Of a DNA stretch of 29,641 bases, positions 24,301 through 29,641 are shown in pieces. The stretch covers positions 1 to 29,641 of the forward strand of contig JBIOJB010000028.1 of NCBI GenBank assembly GCA_044450465.1, in the 5' to 3' direction. The position numbers and the translations under genes were made by a program. Position 1 is the stretch's first letter, and every line of letters starts with the position of its first letter. The stretch comes from JBIOJB01 sp044450465 (lineage in GTDB: Bacteria; Chloroflexota; Dormibacteria; Dormibacterales; Dormibacteraceae). The notes under the pieces are model-generated. The model saw only the letters and a list, made by a program, of their open reading frames with translations. It made no database searches and was not told where the DNA came from.

Positions 24301-25116
24301 ATGAGAGTCGCCGTAGGTCAGTTCTCGGCGGGTTTGGACAAGAACGCAAACCTCAGTCGCATCTCGGAGCTGAGCGCCGCCGCCGCGGCGCGCGGCGCCC
24401 GTCTGCTGGTGCTGCCCGAGGGTGCGATGTGCGACTTCGGCCGCGCGACGGACGATCTGGCCCCACTTGCCGAAGCGCTGGACGGACCCTTTGTCCAGGC
24501 GCTGAGCGCCCTGGCCGACGAGCACGGCCAGACCGTAGTCGCCGGGATGTTCGAGGCGATACCCGGTGCTTCCCACATCTACAACACGGCGGTGGCGATC
24601 GCACCACGCGTCGGCCTGGTCGCCGTGTATCGCAAGCGAAGGCTGTTCGACGCGTTCACCGATCGCGAGTCGGACCGCTTCCAGCCGGGGGCGGCGGACC
24701 CGCCCCTGATCGAGGTGGACGGTTTTCGTGTGGGCATGGTCATCTGCTACGAGCTCAGGTTTCCCAGCCTCTTCGAAAGCCTCGCCGACCGCGGGGCGGA
24801 TCTCGTGTTGGTTCCGTCGGCCTGGGTGGCCGGGCCGCTCAAGGAGGAGCACTGGAGGGTGCTCGTTCACGCCAGGGCGGTCGACAACACGGTCTACGTT
24901 GCGGGTGCGGCTCAAACCGGGGGCCGGTACGCCGCTCGCAGCCTGATCGTCGACCCGTTCGGCGTTGAGGTCTCCGCCATGGGCGAGGCGGAAGGGGTCG
25001 CCGTGGCGGACGTCTCCAGGGAGCGGCTCGCGGAGATCCGCGCTCGCCTTCCCCTTCTGTCGCAGCGCCGGGAGGCGCGAGCCCTGGAGGACAAGAGGCG
25101 CACGGAGTCCTGCTAG
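24301..25116 (+). CDS. Carbon-nitrogen hydrolase (nitrilase superfamily amidase)
   Basis: A 271-aa amidase with the complete nitrilase-superfamily triad: Glu40 (VLPEG), Lys112 (YRKRRLFDAF) and Cys149 (VICYELRFP). HIYNTAVAI and the C-terminal LAEIRARLPLL resemble the omega-amidase/deaminated glutathione amidase (Nit1/Nit2) branch. It would hydrolyse a short carbon-chain or gamma-glutamyl-type amide in the cytoplasm. The ATG at 24301 is preferred over a TTG two codons earlier; no Shine-Dalgarno is evident. It is divergent from the mgs/mgd operon and possibly co-regulated. A role on alpha-ketoglutaramate-like or gamma-glutamyl amide by-products of amine metabolism is plausible but unproven. Confidence 0.9.
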   Translation: MRVAVGQFSAGLDKNANLSRISELSAAAAARGARLLVLPEGAMCDFGRATDDLAPLAEALDGPFVQALSALADEHGQTVVAGMFEAIPGASHIYNTAVAIAPRVGLVAVYRKRRLFDAFTDRESDRFQPGAADPPLIEVDGFRVGMVICYELRFPSLFESLADRGADLVLVPSAWVAGPLKEEHWRVLVHARAVDNTVYVAGAAQTGGRYAARSLIVDPFGVEVSAMGEAEGVAVADVSRERLAEIRARLPLLSQRREARALEDKRRTESC

Positions 25117-25133
25117 CTTCGCGCGTCCTCTAT

Positions 25134-25177
25134 TTAATGGCTCTCAGGGATCTACTTAATGAAGCTCGGGGATCTAA
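25134..25177. repeat. Two-copy 22-bp tandem repeat
   Basis: Two adjacent 22-bp units (25134-25155 and 25156-25177) both begin TTAATG, share a GCTC core and end GGGATCTA, with a one-base shift in the middle. They lie 17 bp after the nitrilase-family stop. They may be operator copies or the remnant of a longer array; function is unknown. Confidence 0.55.
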
Positions 25178-25489
25178 AGCCGCTCGAGCCGTTCTCGTCC
25201 GACGCCGGTCAAGGCACGCCACGACCCGCACGTGAGGATCCAACGGGCTGCGGAATTCCAATCCGGCCGCCCACAGCGCTGTAAAGAGGGTCCAAACGCG
25301 CCAATCCAGTCGCAAAATGAGCCCCGCTTCCCGACGCCGAAGCGGTGAGGCAGACCACCCCCGACGCCAGCGGCGTTTATCTGTTCATAAATGAGCGAAG
25401 TCCGAGGAAAGGCGGCAAGCATGCGTTCGGGGTTGGACCGGCTGACTGCTTGGCTTTCCCAAGGCGCACGAGGCGGCCGTCTCGCAAGT

Positions 25490-25518
25490 TCGAAAGCAGG
25501 TGATCGTTGCCATATACA
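25490..25518 (+). promoter_or_regulatory. Possible sigma70-type promoter of the redox module
   Basis: TCGAAA (25490-25495), a 17-bp spacer, and TATACA (25513-25518) match the consensus hexamers at four of six positions each. The implied transcript would start near 25526, about 77 bases before the first gene at 25603. No other candidate in the gap scores better by eye. Confidence 0.3.
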
Positions 25519-25602
25519 ACGCTTCCGACTTGCACCGCGGGGCGCGTTGATTGTCGTCGTGGAGCCTTTGGTGGGTAGACCCAGAAGCGAAAGGAGATTC
25601 AG

Positions 25603-25992
25603 ATGAGCGTTCGTCGGATTGGAATGGGAGGGGCCGTCCAGCAAGATATGGGACGGGACAAGCCCAGGCGCCAGCGCCTAGGCCTCATGTTCCTCCTAAG
25701 CCTGGGCACGGGCGGAGTGGCGGGGATTCTGGCCTTCATGATCATTTGGGTGCCAACCCTTTACGCGCTCGCCAACGCCAACAGCCCGGTGCCTCAGCTG
25801 GCCGCCAAGACGCTGTTTCCGCCCGCAGCCGCGGTGCACAACACCGTGAACGTGTACGACCCTCCGGTCTACCACGCGCCGGCGCCGGCTCCGGCCGGAA
25901 ACGCGCCGTCGCCTTCCCCGAGACCCACTCCAAGCCGGTCGCCGCGACCGACCCCGTCGGGTTCGCCTCGGCCCACCCCAACTGACAACTGA
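25603..25992 (+). CDS. Single-span membrane protein with Pro-rich repeat tail
   Basis: A 129-aa protein of unknown function. A basic N-terminus (DKPRRQR) precedes one hydrophobic span at about 27-55, so the tail should be outside the membrane. The segment AAKTLFPPAAAVHNTVNVYD (67-86) recurs in altered form in the protein at 29228. The tail ends with three 8-residue repeats: SPRPTPSR, SPRPTPSG, SPRPTPTD (105-128). AAAGGAGA precedes the ATG, nearly identical to the leader of the 54-aa gene at 13284. It is the first gene of the rightward redox module; an anchor or scaffold role at the cell envelope is a guess. Confidence 0.75.
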   Translation: MSVRRIGMGGAVQQDMGRDKPRRQRLGLMFLLSLGTGGVAGILAFMIIWVPTLYALANANSPVPQLAAKTLFPPAAAVHNTVNVYDPPVYHAPAPAPAGNAPSPSPRPTPSRSPRPTPSGSPRPTPTDN

Positions 25993-26011
25993 GCCGGGAG
26001 ATAACCAAACC

Positions 26012-26383
26012 ATGACCAAAAGAGCTGAACAGTCGACACGTGACAGGGCGATCTGGATCGTTCGGGTGGCCACGCTCGGCGGCCTGACCAGCGCGCTCGG
26101 ACTCACGTGGGCGTTCTCCAACCTCGCCGAAGCCTACTTCTCGGGCAAGCAGCCCGCGCCGCCGGCGCCGCCGGCGGTTCCCGCTGCCGCGACGCCCGTG
26201 CAGGTTGCGCGCCAGGTGATCACGACGGTAGTCCACCACCCGTACTCGGGTGGATATGTCGGCTCGACCTCGGGCGGCGGCGCTGCAGCTGCTCCCGCGT
26301 CGAGTGGCGGCTCCGCCCCGGCCGCGGCGCCAGCGCCACCGCCTCCTCCGGCGTGCGTTTCGACGCCGTCGAAGCCCTGCTAA
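26012..26383 (+). CDS. Single-span membrane protein with Ala/Pro-rich tail and C-terminal cysteine pair
   Basis: A 123-aa protein of unknown function, 19 bp after the preceding gene. A charged N-terminus (MTKRAEQSTRDRA) leads to a hydrophobic span at about 13-38, then an external Pro/Ala-rich linker, the segment VQVARQVITTVVHHPYSGGY (about 68-87) and a low-complexity Ser/Ala/Pro tail. It ends CVSTPSKPC with two cysteines eight residues apart, which could form a disulfide or bind a cofactor. The V..VVTTVV-like segment resembles the VxxVVxVYD segment of the flanking single-span proteins, suggesting a common family. GGGAG lies about 12 bases before the ATG. Confidence 0.7.
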   Translation: MTKRAEQSTRDRAIWIVRVATLGGLTSALGLTWAFSNLAEAYFSGKQPAPPAPPAVPAAATPVQVARQVITTVVHHPYSGGYVGSTSGGGAAAAPASSGGSAPAAAPAPPPPPACVSTPSKPC

Positions 26384-26502
26384 GTAGCAGCGTTCGCCCA
26401 GCGATGGGTACTCTTAACACCATGGTTGGGACCCCTGCCGTCGGCGCAGCGGATGTCTACGGAGGCGTTCGTTTCGCCGGCGGCCGGAAGGGGTAGAGGC
26501 CG

Positions 26503-27546
26503 GTGACGGTTCATCTCCTCTTGGCGGCGGCCGCCTCTTCCTCGGGACCCAGCTGGCTCTGGTACGCCACGCGCGGCCTGGGCATTGCCACTTTGATAAT
26601 GCTCACGGCCACGGTCGTGCTCGGCATCATGACCGCGGTCCGCTGGGTGGGCGAGACGACCCCCGGCTTTGTGGCCGCCGCGCTTCACCGCAACCTGAGC
26701 TTGATCGCCATCGTCCTGCTCATCGTCCACGTGGCGACGTCCATCCTCGACCCGTTCGCCGGGATCACCCTCCGAGACGCGATCATCCCGGTGGGCGCCA
26801 CCTACCGGCCGATCTGGCTTGGACTCGGCGTAGTCGCGATGGAGATCATGATCGCCATCGTCGCGACGAGTCTTCTGCGCGAGCGCATCGGCCTTCGCCT
26901 GTGGCGCTTGATCCACTGGGTCGCGTATGCGTCGTGGCCCCTGGCGATCGTTCACGGCCTCGGTACCGGGAGCGACCCGCGCGCGCCATGGATGATCGCG
27001 GTCGTCGCATCGTGCGTCGAGGCGGTGCTGCTCGCCCTCTACCAGCGCCTTCGCTACGGTCCGATCGTCACGCTGCCCGTCCGCGCCGGAGGCGCGATCG
27101 TGGCGGCGTTCGCGCTTGTCGTCATGGGCGCGTGGGCGTTCAGCGGCCCGTTCCAGCTCGGCTGGTCGGCCAAGGCAGGGACACCTCCGGTCAAGGTGGT
27201 CGCCGCCACCGGTCCCGTTCACCCGGGGCCTGACGGCTTCAGCGATCCGCTGTATGGCGTGCTCACCAGGGACGCCGCCGGCAACATCACCGTTTCCTTC
27301 CGCGACGCTGTCGACACGGACCTGACCGTGTCCGTCCGCTCACCAAACAACTCGGAGACCCTTCCTGTCGTGACCGTGTCAAGGGGCACCAAGGTGCTCT
27401 GCACGGTGCCGGCGACTGCGAGCACCACGCTATATGCCATCTGCAACAAGGTGCGCATCGTCGTCACCTTCTACGGATCCACCTCACTGGTCACGACCGG
27501 GGGCAGCATCACGGGCCGGCTGGACACGTCCGGCCCGCTAAATTGA
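26503..27546 (+). CDS. Ferric reductase-like transmembrane cytochrome b with C-terminal extracytoplasmic domain
   Basis: A 347-aa membrane protein. Six spans in residues 18-185 form a ferric-reductase-like core. Four histidines lie in two helices, H62/H76 (LHRNLSLIAIVLLIVH) and H138/H151 (LIHWVAYASWPLAIVH), each pair 13-14 residues apart, the classical bis-heme b arrangement. A further span at about 195-215 leads to a roughly 130-residue C-terminal domain rich in beta-strand pattern, probably external, with two cysteines and no recognisable FAD/NAD domain. It would pass electrons across the membrane to or from an unknown partner. The GTG start has GAGG close upstream. Its stop overlaps the NuoF-like gene (TTGA), so electrons likely come from that subunit. 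Confidence 0.87.
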   Translation: MTVHLLLAAAASSSGPSWLWYATRGLGIATLIMLTATVVLGIMTAVRWVGETTPGFVAAALHRNLSLIAIVLLIVHVATSILDPFAGITLRDAIIPVGATYRPIWLGLGVVAMEIMIAIVATSLLRERIGLRLWRLIHWVAYASWPLAIVHGLGTGSDPRAPWMIAVVASCVEAVLLALYQRLRYGPIVTLPVRAGGAIVAAFALVVMGAWAFSGPFQLGWSAKAGTPPVKVVAATGPVHPGPDGFSDPLYGVLTRDAAGNITVSFRDAVDTDLTVSVRSPNNSETLPVVTVSRGTKVLCTVPATASTTLYAICNKVRIVVTFYGSTSLVTTGGSITGRLDTSGPLN

Positions 27547-28856
27547 GCGCGGCTCAGGTCGGGATCGCGCCAGTCCTCAACCTCCGGCCCGCAGTTGGGA
27601 CCAGGTTGATGGCCGGGCCGAGCCCGGCGGGCGGATACGAAAAGCTCGACGACCACCGCGGCCGGCTGGGCGATCGACCCGCCGGCGGCGACTGGCTGCT
27701 CGACACCCTTGCGCAGAGCGGTCTGCGGGGTAGGGGCGGCGCGTGGTTTCCGACCTCACGCAAGTGGTCAAGTGTCGCTGAGAATTCCGACGGGCACGCG
27801 GTCGTGGTGGTCAACGGCTCGGAAGGCGAGCCTTTGAGCGCCAAGGATCGGGTGCTGCTGACCCTGCGGCCACACCTGGTCCTTGACGGCGCGGTGCTGG
27901 CCGCCGAGACCCTTCGCGCGGATGACATCGTGATCTACCTCTCGCGCGCGGCCACCACGACCGAGCGGATCGTCCAGCAAGCGCTCAAGGAGAGGTCGCG
28001 CGCGGGCCTGAACGAGCCGCCCATCAGGATTGAGAAGTGCGCGCACCGCTACATCGCCGGCGAGTCGTCGGCGGTCATCAACCGAGTCTCAGGCGGCCTC
28101 GCCAAGCCCATGTTCACCCTCAAGCGATCGGCGGAAAAGGGAGTCAACGATCAGCCGACGCTGGTCCAGAACGCGGAAACGATGGCTCATGCGGCGATGA
28201 TCGCCCGCTACGGGAGCGAGTGGTACCGGCGGCTGGGCACCGAATCGTGTCCGGGTACCGGCCTCATGACCCTTCGCGGCAATGTCAGGCGGCCGGGGGT
28301 CTACGAGGTGGACTTGGGGTCGACCGTTGGCGGAGTGCTGGACGCCACCGGCGGGACCGTCACCGCGCCGGCGGGCGCCCTGCTCGGGGGCTACTTCGGC
28401 ACCTGGCTGGCGCCCGAGTCGCTGCGGGATCTGCCGCTTGACGCCGACAGGCTGAAGAAGGAGTTCAAGGCCTCGTTCGGCTGCGGCATCCTCGCCGTCA
28501 TTCCCGAAGGCGGCTGCGCCATCGTGGAGTCGACCCGCGTTCTGACCTACCTCGCGGCCGAGACCGCCGGCCAGTGCGGACCATGCGTGAACGGGCTGGC
28601 CGCCCTCTCGGAAACCATGGAGCGGATCGCCGCGTCCCAGCCTGAGCCTGACGACTACCAGCGCGTGACCCGCTGGATCGACATGGTTCGCGGTCGGGGC
28701 GCCTGCCACCACCCGGACGGCGCGGTGGGACAGCTTTCGAGCGCTCTCACAGTCTTCAAGTCGCATCTCGCCTACCATCTCGAGGGGCGGCGCTGTCGTG
28801 GCACCCAGGTGCAGGGGTTCCCTCGGCCTCCGTCTCCCGGGGAGGGCTGGAAGTGA
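27543..28856 (+). CDS. NuoF-like NADH-binding flavoprotein with three-cysteine iron-sulfur motif
   Basis: A 437-aa homologue of the complex I 51-kDa subunit. FMN-binding GLRGRGGAWFPTSRKW is at 60-75 and the NADH-loop equivalent VNGSEGEPLSAKDR at 90-103, an altered form of the usual NADEGEP. An SLBB-like stretch, RGNVRRPGVYEVDLGSTVGG, spans about 245-264. The C-terminal Fe-S region reads ETAGQCGPC with a distal Cys388. The first cysteine of the canonical ESCGxCxPC is Ala342, leaving C345, C348 and C388, so the N3-type cluster may be incomplete or use another ligand. It should oxidise NAD(P)H or reduce NAD+, coupled to the cytochrome b and ferredoxin. It begins with TTG (TTGA overlap) and overlaps the ferredoxin gene. 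Confidence 0.88.
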   Translation: MSAAQVGIAPVLNLRPAVGTRLMAGPSPAGGYEKLDDHRGRLGDRPAGGDWLLDTLAQSGLRGRGGAWFPTSRKWSSVAENSDGHAVVVVNGSEGEPLSAKDRVLLTLRPHLVLDGAVLAAETLRADDIVIYLSRAATTTERIVQQALKERSRAGLNEPPIRIEKCAHRYIAGESSAVINRVSGGLAKPMFTLKRSAEKGVNDQPTLVQNAETMAHAAMIARYGSEWYRRLGTESCPGTGLMTLRGNVRRPGVYEVDLGSTVGGVLDATGGTVTAPAGALLGGYFGTWLAPESLRDLPLDADRLKKEFKASFGCGILAVIPEGGCAIVESTRVLTYLAAETAGQCGPCVNGLAALSETMERIAASQPEPDDYQRVTRWIDMVRGRGACHHPDGAVGQLSSALTVFKSHLAYHLEGRRCRGTQVQGFPRPPSPGEGWK

Positions 28857-29083
28857 GCGGCGAAACCCAACGCAGGCTGAGAGTCAACCCGCTTCTGTGC
28901 ACGGGGTTCGGCTACTGCGCAGAGATCGTTCCCGAGCTCATATCACTCGACGACTGGGGTTATCCGATCGTCGATACGAGCCCGATCGAGGATGACAACC
29001 TGATGGCTCACGCGCGGCGGGCGGTGGCCGCCTGCCCTCGGCTGGCGCTCCTGGTCGAGGAGCTGGCGAAGGTCCCGCGCTGA
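28853..29083 (+). CDS. [3Fe-4S]-type ferredoxin
   Basis: A 76-aa ferredoxin with C16-x5-C22 (LCTGFGYC) and a distal C61 followed by Pro (AACPRLAL), the three-cysteine pattern of actinobacterial-type [3Fe-4S] ferredoxins that partner P450s and other oxidoreductases. It starts with GTG overlapping the NuoF-like stop (GTGA), so stoichiometric production with that flavoprotein is expected. It probably shuttles electrons between the flavoprotein and the membrane cytochrome. Its cluster may compensate for the incomplete cysteine set in the flavoprotein (inference). Confidence 0.9.
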   Translation: MSGETQRRLRVNPLLCTGFGYCAEIVPELISLDDWGYPIVDTSPIEDDNLMAHARRAVAACPRLALLVEELAKVPR

Positions 29084-29085
29084 CC

Positions 29086-29097
29086 TCGAAGCTTCGA
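29086..29097. promoter_or_regulatory. Perfect 12-bp palindrome after the ferredoxin gene
   Basis: TCGAAGCTTCGA lies 2 bp after the ferredoxin stop and is followed by AAAA. It has no loop, so it is a poor terminator; an operator for the following gene (start 29228) is possible. Confidence 0.25.
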
Positions 29098-29227
29098 AAA
29101 CTCAAGGCCCACAACAAAAAAGGTAGCAATTCTTCCCACTTTCGCCGGGTGATGCGTTCCTGTACTTGAGCCGCGCCGACGGCCGACGTTCAACCGTGAA
29201 TCCCAAAGATCAACACGGGGGTACAAC

Positions 29228-29641
29228 ATGCTTCTCAGCCGCTCCGTCGACCGCGTGACGCAACCGATCAGACTCAACGCTCCGCGGATTCGTGGGTGGC
29301 TCATTGCCACCGCCGCCGTGGCTGCCGGAATCATCGCCGGCCTCGCCGCCGCGAACGGCACGGGTCCGTTCGAGGGCTTGCGCCCTCAGGTCACGCCTCG
29401 GCTCGTGGAGAGCCAGGTCGCGCGGGCGCCGATCAGCGCCGACACCGTATTTCCCGCTTTGAAGCCGGCCACCGTGACCCAGGTCGTCACGGTGTACGAC
29501 CGACCGCCGGCGGCCGCTCAGCCCCCCCAGTCGCGCGGCGGCGGCGGCGGCGGCAACACCCCGCCCCCCCCCGGCCGGCCGGCGCCGCGGGCCGGCCCCG
29601 CTGCACGGCCCGCCCCCGCGCCCCGGCCCGCCCCCGCACCA
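29228..29641 (+). CDS. Single-span membrane protein with Gly/Pro-rich tail, 3'-truncated by the window
   Basis: The first 138 residues of a protein of unknown function; the frame is open at the window end. A basic N-terminus (LLSRSVDRVTQPIRL) is followed by one span at about 24-42 (GWLIATAAVAAGIIAGLAAA), an external segment SADTVFPALKPATVTQVVTV (about 71-90), then YDRPP, six glycines and a Pro/Ala/Arg-rich tail. The T(L/V)FP...V..VV.VYD.PP pattern parallels the protein at 25603, so the two look like divergent paralogues bracketing the redox genes. GGGGG lies about 7 bases before the ATG. The very GC-rich repeated tail is prone to sequencing or assembly error. Confidence 0.7.
   Translation, partial: MLLSRSVDRVTQPIRLNAPRIRGWLIATAAVAAGIIAGLAAANGTGPFEGLRPQVTPRLVESQVARAPISADTVFPALKPATVTQVVTVYDRPPAAAQPPQSRGGGGGGNTPPPPGRPAPRAGPAARPAPAPRPAPAP

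Larger units (their letters stand above)
25117..25602. other. Gene-free stretch between the nitrilase-family gene and the redox module
   Basis: These 486 bp hold no coding frame I can support. They contain a two-copy 22-bp tandem repeat just after the nitrilase stop, a small hairpin (ACGCC-AGC-GGCGT at 25364-25376 followed by TTAT) that is too weak to be a confident terminator, and a possible promoter at 25490-25518 for the rightward genes. The stretch is less GC-rich than its neighbours in places. Confidence 0.6.

Noticed and set aside
25174..25644. A 156-aa minus-strand frame across the gene-free stretch
   Set aside because: No family resemblance, and it runs over the repeat and the start of the gene at 25603 in antisense; probably a chance open frame.
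26404..26496. Possible 30-aa peptide between the second small protein and the cytochrome b gene
   Set aside because: No ribosome binding site and no recognisable sequence; the spacing alone is not evidence of a gene.

Overview
High-GC bacterial DNA, densely packed, with frequent GTG/TTG starts and 4-bp start/stop overlaps. The gene set (form II CoxL-like molybdenum hydroxylase, DrrAB-type ABC exporter, three-helix-bundle dimerization protein, GAF-PucR regulator, site-2 protease with CBS domains, NuoF-like flavoprotein of the 'AGQCGPC' type) suggests a soil-type actinobacterium or a member of the Chloroflexota/Dormibacterota. This taxonomic guess rests on gene content only. No rRNA, tRNA, CRISPR array, transposase or phage gene was seen.

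Left part (1-6.2 kb): the 3' end of a molybdenum-hydroxylase large subunit runs rightward. It meets a leftward group: small dimerization-domain protein > amidase > ring-opening amidohydrolase (barbiturase/cyanuric acid hydrolase family) > ABC ATPase > ABC permease. Mo-hydroxylase, ring-opening hydrolase and amidase together fit an oxidative route for pyrimidine-like heterocycles. A tandem 11-bp repeat lies upstream of the leftward group.

Middle-left (6.3-13.5 kb): a methyltransferase with no canonical start codon, a Cys/His-rich protein of unknown function, and a leftward row of PucR-type regulator > APC permease > UspA-like protein > site-2 protease. A 54-aa membrane protein with its own strong terminator is divergent from the regulator, and an imperfect inverted repeat lies between them.

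Centre (13.5-25.1 kb): a leftward ten-gene run that looks like the N-methylglutamate pathway of methylamine oxidation. It comprises mgsABC (N-methylglutamate synthase), mgdB-mgdC-mgdD-mgdA (N-methylglutamate dehydrogenase, related to sarcosine oxidase), a class I glutamine amidotransferase, a GlnA-type ligase (probable gamma-glutamylmethylamide synthetase) and UspA. A nitrilase-superfamily amidase is divergent at its head. The amine would be ligated to glutamate, transferred to give N-methylglutamate, and oxidised to glutamate plus a one-carbon unit. The APC permease and PucR regulator nearby are plausible uptake and control genes. The class I amidotransferase and nitrilase also recall the gamma-glutamylated amine (Puu) route.

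Right part (25.1 kb to end): after a gene-free stretch of about 490 bp comes a rightward membrane redox module: two small single-span proteins with Pro-rich tails, a ferric-reductase-like cytochrome b with an added C-terminal domain, a NuoF-like flavoprotein, and a [3Fe-4S]-type ferredoxin, the last three translationally coupled. A third single-span Pro-rich protein, resembling the first, is cut off by the window end. This module is the least explained part of the window.
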